Origin: Linanthus parryae
Taxonomy: Eukaryota; Streptophyta; Magnoliopsida; Ericales; Polemoniaceae
NCBI GenBank assembly: GCA_023055425.1
Contig: JALGPY010000009.1
Location: 20,543,775 to 20,607,774 of the forward strand
Direction of reading: 5' to 3'
Length of the DNA stretch: 64,000 nucleotides
Shown: in pieces, positions 9,945 to 20,086 of the stretch
How positions within the stretch are numbered: the first letter of the stretch is position 1
Layout of the letters: every line of letters begins with the position of its first letter
Made by a program: the position numbers and the translations under genes
The notes under the pieces: generated by a model
Databases searched by the model: none
Told to the model about the DNA's origin: nothing
Seen by the model: only the letters and a program-made list of their open reading frames with translations

Positions 9945-10594
9945 TCGAGGAGAGAAAGCACCTTCCGATCCCCTGAGAAGAAGCCCTCCAAACTCCGAAG
10001 CCCCTTCCGTACTGTCTCTCTCTTCGTATCTTCTCAGTTCCGAAGACTCACGCCGCGATCATTCTGCACTGCACTCTCCCCGATACCATCTATCGCTCTC
10101 TCTCTCTCTCTCTCTCTGTCTTCACGTGTTTTTAGAATTTTTTGGAAAGTTTGTGTAGTAACTGCAGAAACTGGGTGTCATGCAACAGTTGTTCTTTTCA
10201 ATTTCTTTTTGACCGTATATGACATTTTTGCTCTCAAATCTAGTATGTGATCTTGACCTGTTCTTCTGGGTCTCAAAGTTTGCAGTTTTTATGATGTTCT
10301 CGGTTTCTTTTGTTTGGTTTCCTCTATTTTTTTGGATTGGATGATTTAAGAGTAGGATTGGGCAGTTTGTTGAGGTTGTTATAAACAATTTCTGTATGTG
10401 GGTGTTTGATTCACAGCTGATTCTGCTATGTGCAAACTGTGGTTGGTCTCCATTGCTGTCTGTGGATATTGAACTTCATGGATATGTTTTTTTGGCTATC
10501 TCGGTCTTTTTTTGAATTCAGTTGTGGTCACTTTATAGGTTCAATGTTCTGAATTCAGTTTCAATTGTTGGTTCATCTTTTGCCAGGCTATTGT

Positions 10595-10678
10595 ATGGAA
10601 AGTATGAAAGATGTAAGTGCTCCAGTTCATGAGTGCACCGCTGCAGCAGTGGATTCAAATGTTTCTGAGCTGGAATGA
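10595..10678 (+). CDS. Possible small exon, 27 codons plus stop
   Basis: Directly after a plausible splice acceptor (TTTTGCCAG, 10579-10587) an ATG at 10595 opens 27 codons rich in Val, Ser, Ala and Glu, ending in TGA at 10676-10678. The setting (CT-rich leader, T-rich intron, acceptor, ATG) looks like the 5' part of a plant gene that breaks off, perhaps a captured or truncated gene fragment. No family was recognised, and the reading frame is too short to prove coding. Confidence 0.2.
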   Translation: MESMKDVSAPVHECTAAAVDSNVSELE

Positions 10679-10689
10679 AACGTGGCAGT

Positions 10690-10880
10690 TCAGGAGAGTA
10701 TTAACAGTATTGGACTATTCAGTATAGTTGGAATTATACATTAATTACACCAACAACTATTCATAATACTTTGTACGGTACATAACCAAACACAGTATTA
10801 AATATAATACAGCTAATCCAGTCCAATCCTATCCGACCTAGTCCAGTCGTAGTCCGAAAAACCAAACGTGACCTTATGGT
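10690..10880. mobile_element. MITE-like AT-rich insertion (tentative)
   Basis: An AT-rich stretch with partly mirrored phrases (ACCAAACACAGTATTA, AATCCAGTCCAATCC, CCAAACGTGACC) of the kind seen in small plant DNA transposons. I could not define terminal inverted repeats or a target-site duplication, so the call rests on composition and familiar phrasing only. Confidence 0.25.
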
Positions 10881-12099
10881 ACTAGTACTCTTAGGAGTCA
10901 CTTGTCGCTGTGTAAGATAAACCCAACAGAAATGTACTCTGGATTTTGGTAAGGTGGTTGATAATGTGGTTTGGGAATGTTTATGCTGGATTGGCTAGCA
11001 AAGCTTGGTTAGATGATAATTATCATATATGAGTTGCCATTTAGGTTTGTGGAGCATGAAGGGTGCGGGTATTTCATGAGTGTTGTTAGTCCAACCTAGC
11101 TTCAAAATTTTATCACGCACCATTGTGACAAAAGGTTGTCTCGAGTTGTATCAAGAAAACAGAAAAAAATTTTTGAACAAGTAGAAACCAAAAAGTGTCT
11201 CACCACCGGTTTATGGACACTGGTGCAGAATTTGAGCTATGTGTGTCATTATACACTTTATTGATAAAAATTGAAACTTGAACAAGAGAATTATTAACTT
11301 CACTCCGGTTCATTGTCACAAGGGGGGTCTGTGATTGGTGGCTGTCTTGAGACTTGTTTGAAGGGTTGGGGACTGCAAAATGAGCTGTTGGACATTTTGA
11401 AAAAAAGCATTGAAGAAAAGTACTTTTGTTTTAGATGGACATTACTTTTATGTGATGTGCCGTGCTCATGTTCAAAATTTGATAGTAAAAGATGGCTTGA
11501 ATGATATGAAAGTGTTTGTTTCTTGAATTCGTAGTTGCATAAGGTACATTAGGAGTTCACCTAGGGGTTTCGCAAAGAGGAGAGTCTTCCTTGCACTTGT
11601 ACCTTAGTTTTAGATTTACCTACTCGGTGAAATTCCACATATGTCATGCTGAACATTGCCCTGAAGTTATCAGCGAACTTGTGCACTTGTGGAAAATAGA
11701 AAACCTGAATTGATGGCTAGTTTTTATGGATATTCCAACTGAATTAGATTGGGAATATGCCATTGTGTTTAGCAAGTTTTTGAAAGCCTTTTAAGGTTGT
11801 ACAATGACCAGGACTTCGTATGTCACTTCTAATAAGCACTTTCATGAATATTACTCTATTGAGCTGTTCTTAAATGATTGGCGTTCACATTTTGACCCTT
11901 TTTAAGATTTATGGCAACTAAGATGAGAGATAAGTTGACGAATATTAGGGAAGTATTGAGAAAATGAATTCGATGCTATTGGTATAGATTCTTTTACATC
12001 CCCGGTTCTAAATGGAATATGACACGTTTAAAAGAAATTGTATCCCTTCGACAAGGTAGAATTGGTTGATAAGCTAAATGGACTTCTAAAGAACTGATA

Positions 12100-12171
12100 A
12101 ATTGGTCCTGAACTAATTACAAATTAGTTAATAGTAGTAGGACTAATTTGTAATTAGTTCTACTACTATTA
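12100..12171. repeat. Foldback made of Copia-1 LTR pieces
   Basis: 12100-12127 is the exact reverse complement of Copia-1 LTR bases 15-42. 12129-12159 is LTR bases 1-31 in forward orientation, and 12160-12171 is the reverse complement of LTR bases 1-12. The result is a hairpin built from the first 42 bases of the LTR in three orientations, with no other part of the element. It is either a rearranged insertion scar or a small independent repeat that shares the LTR end. Confidence 0.8.
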
Positions 12172-12388
12172 CTGATTTGCATCTAATCTTACCAAGGTTA
12201 CACCAACCCCTATGGTCCATGAGCAAGTGTTAGAAGAGCCCTCCAATTGTACTCTTGCTAGTCATACCCGAATATTAGTATTGAAAATATAGGAAGATAG
12301 AGAAAATGGTTCGAAGAATGAACTTGGAAAAATTCTTGTGAGAAAGAATGTAAAAGAGAAAGGAGCTAGATGGGTTTGAAATTCTGAG

Positions 12389-12600
12389 TTTAGGTTCTCT
12401 ATTCTTGCTCAAATAGCTAGAGATGTCTTCGATACTTTTAGTTTAAGTTCTCTATTCTTGCTCAAATAAGTAGAGATGTCTTGGCAATCGAAAGAGTTGA
12501 ATCTGAATACGCCTTTAGCACCGGAGGACGTGTGTTGTGGAGTGTTTAATTTTTGCGCAAGATTGACTCTGAAGATTGTGGAGTGTTTAATTTTCTTTTA
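12389..12600. repeat. Two short tandem duplications
   Basis: The phrase TTCTCTATTCTTGCTCAAATA followed by AGAGATGTCTT occurs twice about 53 bp apart (near 12395 and 12448). Just downstream, GTGGAGTGTTTAATTTT occurs twice (near 12536 and 12578). Both are diverged local duplications without coding content. Confidence 0.6.
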
Positions 12601-13039
12601 CCGATAAAAAAGTCAAAGTCCGGGATTACCTAGGGGAAGGCAAGTTCGGGATTATCCTCAATTTGGATAAGTAGTTCCTGACTTTGCAGCCAATCTTGTG
12701 CACAAATTAAACACTCAAAAATTCTCCTACAATATTGACTGCGAAGTCCTTGATTACCTATCCAAGTCGAGGGGAAGGAAAGTCTGGGATTCTTTGGTTT
12801 GTACTTGTTAAGAAATGTTTCAACTTTCTTCCTGATACAATCAAGACAATCTTCTTCCATAGTGGTGCGTGATAATGTTTGAAGCCGCGTTGGACAACAC
12901 TCATGAAATAACGAGACCCTTCACGCTCCACTAGCCTAAATGGTTACTTAACCATAATTATCATCGGAGCAAATGCTTTCCTAGCAATTTCCGCATCAAT
13001 GTTTCTGCACTCTACAGTTACTGCTTTTTGGGTCTAGAG

Positions 13040-13497
13040 CTACAGATTCAAACCTTCTGGAAAAAATCGAGAAACCCATGAAGACAAGAGAGATGGTACC
13101 TAGAAGAGCGCAGAGTGGCGGCACAAGTCTTTAGGAGTGAGGATATACAGAGAAAGATGTACCGGAAGGGGCTTCAGAGTTTGGAGGGTTCCTTCTCAGG
13201 GGAGGTACTTTGTTCTCCTTTATTCAATCTGGCCCGAGAGAGATGAGAGGCAGAGTGGTGGCGGCGCGAGGGTCTGAGAGAGACTAGGAGCAAAATTGAG
13301 AGTTGATAATGAACCCTAACTGGATAATTCTATAATAATTAAATATAAATGCAAGGGCTATATATATATGTGTATATAATATTAAAATTTGAACAGTTTA
13401 GACGAAACCAGACTGAAGGCGAACCGATTTGTCCTGGGAATCGAACTGAACCAGTTGCATTCGTGGCTTGGGTGGTTTAATTTGCAGCCATACTCGT
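13040..13497 (-). repeat. Right arm of the inverted duplication
   Basis: This is the reverse-complement partner of the left arm at 8285-10185. Read on the minus strand it runs: TTAAACCACCCAAGCCACGAA, a TATA-rich stretch (about 13362-13377), GTTAGGGTT, a CT-rich leader, CCCTGAGAAGG, CCCTCCAAACTCTGAAGCC and CTTCCGGTAC. It is uninterrupted, so it shows the state of the arm before the gypsy relic and the hAT-like element entered the left copy. By eye the arms are clearly diverged, so the duplication is old. Confidence 0.6.
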
Positions 13498-14876
13498 CAC
13501 TGTATATAAAAACGTAAAATGTGTACTAATTAACAATCAAGCAGATGATCGCAAGTATATACAATAAGAAGTTATTTAGAGCTAAGTGAGCAGATGACAT
13601 TCAATGTGTTTGATCCAGAAAAGGCGAGTTGTTGCTAGTGGTAGTTATAAGATATAGCCTTTCCTTGTTAGTGTAGATTAATGCAACTTTAATCCTGTCA
13701 TTTGAGCACCCATCAAGATTGCTGTGCATCTTGTGCCAATGTTGTAAGTACTATTTCGATGTTCCATGATCTGTACCAATTTACGCCCAGATGCATGCAA
13801 TGTTTGTATTTATAATGTGTTTTGATAAGGCTTCCACTCATATCTCCTCTCAAGTACTGCTGAAAGTGTGCTGCTGAAGAGTTGAAGTTCTGCTGGAGCT
13901 ACTGTTTGAAGTGCTGCTGCTACTGCTGCTATTACCTTGAAGCTCTGCAATATCTGCTTGATTTTTAATCTCCTTATTTTGTTACTTTTGAACTCTCTAA
14001 TTTTGCTACTGTTGGACGTGGCTGTTTGATTATTAATCTCCTTACCTTGCAGCCCTGTATACTTTTGTGAATTTTTTAATTTTGGAAGCGTCATATGAAC
14101 TTCAAAGTTGTAACTGTGAAATGTTAGACTAGTGTATTTTTTATATTTTTTTCGTCACGATATCAAATCTTTCATTGATAATCCATACTCCTCTCTATTA
14201 CAAGTGCAGCTATTTCCTCTTCCACATTGCTCACATTGCCATCTCCAGTCTTCCGATACTTATTAACTAGTCTATCCACAGCTCTGTTTTCTGAGCTAGG
14301 CTAAAGCCATTCAGTAAACCCCTTAGCGGCCGTGTAACATGCAAAGGGCCAAAACCCCAAGAAGCAATCCATGCAAGGAATCACTTATTCTCGTCAAATT
14401 AGATTGTGAACAGAGTTTTGTCAAAATGATAGGGTGTAGCAAACCCCTTAGCGGCCTTATTCTCATACCCTTGATACAATGTGGTGTTGAATAAAAGAAG
14501 GAACATCCGCAATTTGACAATTAAGTTCCCAGTTGAAGGTGGCGCTGCGTGGCGGCAAACTAATGGGTGTTGTTGTTCACGTGTATAGGGTTTAGGTTGC
14601 CACTATTTAAAGCGACTGTTTCTGACGTGTTCGGGGGAAGGTGGATAATGGTCCATGTTTCCGGGAAGTTGTAGTGTTATGTTAGGCTGCAGTTCAAGTT
14701 TCACCCTTTTGAGCTTGAGTTGGCTTCTTAGTTTATGTTTGGGTTTCAGTTGTCTGGACTTGTTTTTGGGCTCTGAATGGGGGTTATTGGTGTAGTCGTG
14801 TAGACATTATTTTGTTTGAATTTTTGGTTTGCACTGCAGGCCTATTATGCTATGTTTGGTAGTCCTGGTCACTTGA
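13498..14876. other. Unassigned host DNA left of Athila-1
   Basis: No gene could be supported. A phrase ACCCCTTAGCGGCC occurs twice (about 14318 and 14440). GCTGCTG-type trinucleotides around 13855-13935 explain a leucine/alanine-rich minus-strand frame that I do not consider real. One short minus-strand frame at 14172-14306 is listed separately. The stretch is continuous with 24593 onwards once Athila-1 is removed. Confidence 0.4.
14172..14306 (-). pseudogene. Short minus-strand coding-like remnant
   Basis: About 42 codons end at TGA (14174-14172) with a balanced composition (...NRAVDRLVNKYRKTGDG...EEEIAALVIERS...). One in-frame TAG lies just upstream, beyond which the frame continues a few residues. 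It reads like the C-terminus of a real protein, but I cannot assign a family. Confidence 0.25.
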
Positions 14877-16847
14877 TGATGCGTTTTTTAGCGTACTATT
14901 CGCAAGTATACAAATCAAGTAGTATAAAGTGTATTACGATTCAGATTATCGATCCCACATGGACTTTGCAGGTTTTTCTAGTAGTCAGTTTTAACGAACA
15001 AAGTGTAAAAGGGAGGAGTATTATGAGAGTTTGTAACTAAGTACTGAACGTAAATAACTGAAACGTAAATATTTTTGTGGAAGTTCTTGTTTGATATTAA
15101 ACCTGGGTTTGAGATACTAGATTCCAGGATCCCCTATATAGGGTCTCTTCAGATTTTCGTTCTAGTTTGATATGAAAACACACAGCAGTCTCGTTATCCG
15201 TGCCACGTACCAATTGTGCAGTATCTTTTCTTTTCCTGCACGCTATCACAATCCTGCAGACTGTCCGATTCCTGTTAAGCTGCCTAAATCTGCAGTCTCG
15301 TTCTAAGGCTGCTAGGGTTTCTAACCTGTCCTAATGGCCTGGGTCAGATTCTCTAACAGTTGGTCTCAACGATTTCAGGCTAGTCCTAACTCCCCTTCGC
15401 TAGTCGGCCCATCGGGGTAAGGTGCTAAATTCTGTCTTCTCTTCCTAACCCTAACCAGACGTTTTCACCTACCGGCTCGGGTCTGTAGCAATTCTGGTTA
15501 GCTACTCCGATCATGCATAAACAATAAAATTCAAAGACAGAATAACTGATAAAAACTGCTGAATTAAGATAGTACGATCATGAATTCATAGTCAAAACGT
15601 AGAACTAATCTCTGAAAACGAAACCCTATGTTCACCGAGAACCTAGGTAAAAGTTTAGCTACTGAAATTCATAACGTAAATAACACAGTTTTGAATGAGA
15701 GAGAGAATAAGATCAAATTAGGTCTTGAATCTGGATTCACGTTTCCGTGCTCTCCGGGGATGCTCCGACTTCTCCTTGGATGTGTTAATGTTGTATGTTG
15801 TCTCCTAAAACGAGCCCTGGACGAGTCTTTATATAGTGCCGAAGACGTTTCTGGAAACTGCCATAATTACAAAACTGCCACTAGACCAAAATCTGTCTCG
15901 GAATACGTACTGTCTGCGTATATATGCAGCCTCTGCGTATATACTCAGCTGTCTGCGTATATACTCAGCTGTCTGCGTATATACTCAGGCAGCAAGCCTA
16001 TCTGCTCCTTTCTGCCTCGGCCTGCGTTTTGACCCGTAACTTGTCAAAATTACCAAAATACCCTTGGGTAAAAACCGCTCTAAATTTTGTCCAATCCTGC
16101 CTCTGGCCATAGGAAAACTGCTGACTGAATTTGGGAGACAAAATCTAAACTCGACTCCAAGAACCCGGGCCCGGTGCCGAAATGACCAAAATACCCCTAT
16201 GTCAGAAATTGTCCCGGAAATCGTCATGAACAAGAAATAGTTGCTCCTGATTCCGGACATCGGGAACCGAGACTCCTACTTGGGCGTGGCCTGTCTGGGA
16301 CCCACACTAGACGGGATTCGGGTTTTCGGCCGGACTCTGTTTCAGCATTATAACCTGTTTTCGGAAAGCCCTTGACGTCTCCGTTCTTTTGCCTCTGGTT
16401 TCACTTCAAAATTCCAAGTCAAGCTCAAGATATTGTCAAGCGGGCGCATCCCGGTCATTCTCGGTTTTGGCATTTTCAGCTTTCTCTGTCGATTTTCACT
16501 GCCCGTTTCTCCTCCAGTCTTTCCTTTTTCTGTTCCACTCTCCCCTGTACCAGTCTCGGTCAAATCTTGTTCCGAGCATTTTCTGCACGTTTACCGAGGC
16601 AAACCCGGTTATGTCTCAGCATGCATCCCAATGCACTTCCCGAACCTGTTCCTGCTTAGACAATACGAACATACCCGCGATCATATCCAATAAAAGTACG
16701 AAATACGCAAAAATTTACGAAGAGCTAATAAACGTCTCGTTCCTATTTCTTAGGCTTCCTGAAGGTGAATTCTGTCTAAAACCCGGCTTTCCAACACAAT
16801 GGCACGTCAAATCAGGCTAAAAGATAACCCCTATTTGGGCGTTATCA
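14877..16847 (-). repeat. Athila-1 3' LTR (1971 bp)
   Basis: On the minus strand it begins TGATAACGCCC and ends CGCATCA. It is 26 bp longer than the 5' LTR, largely because it carries extra copies of a 20-bp minisatellite (about 15902-15990). Open frames inside it are also found in the other LTR and show no protein family; I treat them as chance. Confidence 0.92.
15902..15990. repeat. 20-bp minisatellite in the Athila-1 3' LTR
   Basis: The unit CTGTCTGCGTATATACTCAG is present in about four copies (the first is variant, with TATATATGCAG). The 5' LTR has about two copies at 23681-23732. LTRs are identical at insertion, so the repeat number changed afterwards in at least one of them. Confidence 0.85.
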
Positions 16848-16861
16848 AATACCCCCACACT
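16848..16861 (-). other. Athila-1 polypurine tract
   Basis: Minus-strand sequence AGTGTGGGGGTATT abuts the 3' LTR and is the expected primer for plus-strand DNA synthesis. Athila-2 has the closely similar GGTGTGGGGGTAGT at the same place. Confidence 0.85.
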
Positions 16862-17482
16862 AAACATTGCTCGTCCCGAGCAATCTCCAGCTATATACTA
16901 CCAATGCATATTATCCCGGATCAATCCAGAGCAGAATAACTGCACTTATTTAAAAACAGTATTACTATGATAAAAAACAGTGTATATTTTTGGTGAGACT
17001 GGACAATCTCTTCAACTCAAACTGAACATCATCAAACATTTATATTCCCCTAGATTTCAGAAACTGCGGTGATCGGAAGAACTCGCGGCCAACCTAGGTT
17101 AGGAACAAGCACGAACACCACTTACTTCCGCTCTTGCACGCAAACGGAACTTATCCCTAACGCACACCTTCCGTGCTTTTACTCAGGGTGTAATGTAAAT
17201 CTGCCGGATTTGGGACGGTAGGATAAGTCATTTAGAAGCGCTGTCCTAAACGTCACAGCACACTCACACATACCCCAATCTCACACTCCCTCACCAAGAT
17301 GATAGAAACTGACCCAAATCACCTAAGATTCTAGACACTCAATTTCCTCAGTCCCGGTGTAACTGCCGTTCTCGCGGTCACAACTGTGAACGAATGTGAA
17401 ATTGTGATAAAAATTGCCGGCCTGGCGTTTTGAAATAAATCAATCAAGCACCCTGAATTTTCTGCCTTTGATACTCTTTTTT

Positions 17483-17513
<31 letters not shown>

Positions 17514-19118
17514 CTTTTTTTTTCTCTCTTTTCTTTCGGGGCAACACAATAAAAACAATAATATAAGCCAGACCAACTCTATGATAAACCAAAAACGTGG
17601 GGTAGAAGAAAAAAATTCTGAAATAAAATCTGAAACGACCACCCCCACACTAATTTCGAACAATATAGTCAATCTGTAAAATAATCGCGCTTTTCCAACC
17701 GATCCTCCTCACACCAAGGATGTCTAAATAGCACAACGCGTCCTCTAAATGACCATGTCAACCCCAAGTCCCCCATGTCGTGCGGAAAATTTACGCACTA
17801 CGGCACTCCTCTTGTGCTCACGGTGTAATGTCGTGAGTCACCGCCACACCGAAGTGTGCTGCTGTCACTATCTCACCCTTTCACACCCTCAAATATAAAA
17901 ATATGACGCTCATCCACTATCAAATATGGCAATTCTGCTCTACCCCAGAAAATCCCCCTGAACTCAACTTCCTCGTGCCATGACGCGTAGGGTAAAAATA
18001 CTAACAATGATGCGAGTATCAAAAAACGGCTTCCTAGGTCAAACGGTTACCAACAAAAGGGTTAATGGATCAATGGGGCTCACTAGTGGACCTAAGGCGC
18101 GAGACAGGACGTGAGGTCCCCTATGGCCTATCACTCCACCAAATGATGTGGTGACCGTGATGGCGGTTTGACGACTACCTGGTGACGGTGGTCTGACAGC
18201 TAGTGGGATACATTGCTCGGGAGACAGCTACTTGCGTTTTGTGGAGTGAATTGACTCTATTAACTCCCCTAGACAGATTCTCGCAGCTCTTCCTCACTTA
18301 AGTTCGTCAATTTCAGGAAATTTTCTATCATTAAGCTCTCTCCAGTTTTAAGCTAAATCCTTCGCCCAGTCTTTTTTTTTTTTTTTTTAAATTGTTCACT
18401 AATAATTTTTATTTTTTTTAATAAAAAATAATGCAGTTACAACGCCACCATCCCCACACTGGATGGTGCCATGCCCTCATGGTACTATTCATCAGGCATA
18501 TAATCTGGATTGGATGAGCTGGCTTGCCTCATCGAATGGAAACAACTGGTAGCATATGCAGAAAAATAAAGCGAGAGACAGAAATTGAACCTGTGCACCC
18601 GGAGTCGGTTTTTACAGGTGCTGACTTTTTTTCAGATTCCGGCGGAGAAGGACCGTTGACCGGTCGCCGGAAAATTTCTCGACGGAAGTTGTTAACCTTC
18701 CGGGCTCTATATGCGCTGTTCAAATGTGCAATCCCCGAGCACCATTGTGTTTGACAATGTGCTCCCATATGGTCGAGTATGCTTTTGTACACCGGGGCCG
18801 ATTGCTCTGTTCGGCAGAAAAACAGTTCCTGAAAAATCCCCAACTCGTACGAGTCCCTATGACGGTCGAGTGTGCCAGAGCGCACCGGGGTCGATTCTTC
18901 AAGTTTTTCGAAAATCTGCCTTTTCTCTCCTCTTTCACCTTTCCTTCTATGATATTTTCCGAACTCGCTTCAATCTCCACGGATCTGTGTATGGAGGTAG
19001 AGAGAGAAAAGAGGCCTAAAATGGCTCCAACCCGTCGGCCCCAAAAACCCTACTTTTGCCAAAATTACGAAAATGCCTTTCATTTAAAATTTGAAAAAAT
19101 TGAAGTTTTGTGCTTATA
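16862..19118 (-). other. Athila-1 non-coding 3' region
   Basis: No ORF of known type was found. This is the position of ORF2 in Athila-2, but I cannot find a homologue of it here. There are T-runs (about 17469-17521 and 18370-18389) and a second polypurine-like motif on the minus strand (ACCCCCACAC at 17641-17650 on the plus strand, plus a weaker ATCCCCACAC near 18451). Short plus-strand frames around 18524-19119 are mutually overlapping and not supported. Confidence 0.6.
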
Positions 19119-19344
19119 ATACGCATATTGTGCGTATTTTACGCACACAGGGCCATTGGGAGCGAAAAAAAAACGAAAACAAATTGCACGTTTACCCGCT
19201 GGCTGCGTATAATACGCAGGTTCTGCGTAAAATCCGCAGACAGCAGGTAAATTATATTTTAAAATCCTGAGTTTTTACTGCTGGCTGCGTATAATACGCA
19301 GGTTCTGCGTAAAATACGCAGACAGAAGTTAAATTTCAATTTTT

Positions 19345-19388
<44 letters not shown>

Positions 19389-19598
19389 CTGAAAATTGCT
19401 GCTGACTGCGTAAAATATGCAGGTTCCTGCGTATTATACGCAGAAAGTGGCAATTCTCCGATTTTTCTTTTAAAAATTTTGGCAAACGAGGCTGCTGTGT
19501 GCGTAAAATACGCACACCGCAGCCTGGACATATATTTTTTTTCTCTCTCTACCCCCTGTGTGCGTATTATAGGCACAAGATGTGCGTAAAATACGCAC
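19119..19598 (-). repeat. Palindrome array in Athila-1 (TGCGTATAATACGCA type)
   Basis: About ten imperfect palindromes of 15-17 bp occur here, for example CTGCGTATAATACGCAG (near 19205 and 19285), CTGCGTAAAATACGCAG and GTGCGTAAAATACGCAC (19582-19598). Most come in pairs whose starts are about 20 bp apart, separated by GGTT or similar. A T-run of about 40 bases splits the array near 19346-19388. The half-site TGCGTAT also builds the LTR minisatellite. This explains the odd reading frames in this stretch and matches, in concept but not sequence, the palindrome module of Athila-2. Confidence 0.85.
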
Positions 19599-19744
19599 GC
19601 AAAGTATTTCTGCTCCGTTTTAATCTCGTTTTCTGCTCTGCTGTATCTGCACATGCTCAATTCAAAGTCAATACCCACTCATCTTACCTCTCTCAAAATT
19701 CAAAATTGAAAATCAAACTGAAATAATTTAAACTAACTTACTAC

Positions 19745-19794
19745 GTTGGGTTGCCTCCCAACCAGCGCTTGTAATTTACGGTCGACGGCCCGAC
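19745..19794 (-). promoter_or_regulatory. Conserved post-pol hairpin block, Athila-1
   Basis: On the minus strand: GTCGGGCCGTCGACC, then TAAATTACAAGCGCTG, then the stem-loop GTTGGGAGGCAACCCAAC. The same block in the same order follows the pol stop codon of Athila-2 (56087-56137), although the two elements are otherwise diverged. Conservation of non-coding sequence right after pol suggests a cis-acting RNA or DNA function; its nature is unknown to me. Confidence 0.8.
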
Positions 19795-19813
19795 CTAGTT
19801 ACCTCATGTTTGT

Positions 19814-20086
19814 TCAAGGGACGTCAAAACCGCCAAGGTCTACCTTGACGTCTGCTTCCGGGCCCAAATATGGCATGACCCGGTTTCCGCTCACCCTGCA
19901 GGTTGTACTGTCATGCGAATTCTCCAATTCGACAGCATCCCATGAAAGTACCTCTTTGATGATTAACGGTCCTGACCACCGGGATCTCAATTTTCCCGGA
20001 AAAAACTGCTTCTGAGAATCGCAGAGAAGTACTTTCTCACCTACTTGAAAATGCTTTGGCTGTGCTAAACAGTGATGGCTCGGGAG
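19814..20086 (-). pseudogene. Athila-1 integrase C-terminal remnant
   Basis: Ninety codons end in TGA (19816-19814). They contain HFQVGEKVLL and FFPGKLRSRWSGP, matching the integrase tail of Athila-2 ([10 protein letters not shown] and [13 protein letters not shown]). The few residues before it (LPSH) correspond to the linker just ahead of RT. The frame therefore jumps from before RT to the integrase tail: a deletion of roughly 2.6 kb relative to Athila-2 removed RT, RNase H and the integrase catalytic core. Confidence 0.85.

Larger units (their letters stand above)
8285..10185 (+). repeat. Left arm of a diverged inverted duplication
   Basis: The arm is recognisable in three pieces (about 8285-8520, 9300-9386 and 9945-10185) separated by two later insertions. 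It matches the reverse complement of about 13040-13497 in the same order: TTAAACC..CCAA..CGAA, a TATA-rich stretch, GTTAGGGTT, a CT-rich leader, CCCTGAGAAG, CCCTCCAAACT and GAAGCCCCTTCCG. The order (upstream AT-rich, TATA-like, GTTAGGGTT, CT-rich leader, (CT)n at about 10094-10118) resembles a plant promoter and 5'UTR oriented inward. This suits either the terminal inverted repeats of a Mutator-like or foldback element, or an inverted duplication of a gene's 5' end. The superfamily is inference. Confidence 0.6.
10186..13039. other. Interior of the inverted duplication: intron-like and unassigned
   Basis: About 10186-10586 is T-rich and reads like a first intron following the CT-rich leader of the left arm, ending in a plausible 3' splice site (TTTTGCCAG at 10579-10587). 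After the short frame at 10595-10678 and a MITE-like stretch I find no supported gene. A 76-aa minus-strand frame at 12630-12860 overlaps short repeated phrases (GGGATTACCTA..., GGGATTATCC...) and is not recognised. No transposase motif was seen in either strand. Confidence 0.4.

Noticed and set aside
12630..12860. 76-aa Cys-containing minus-strand frame as a zinc-finger protein
   Set aside because: It overlaps repeated nucleotide phrases, the cysteines do not form a recognisable pattern, and there is no gene context.
19259..19678. Minus-strand 139-aa frame with a poly-Lys run
   Set aside because: Produced by the T-run near 19350 and the palindrome array; no conserved content.
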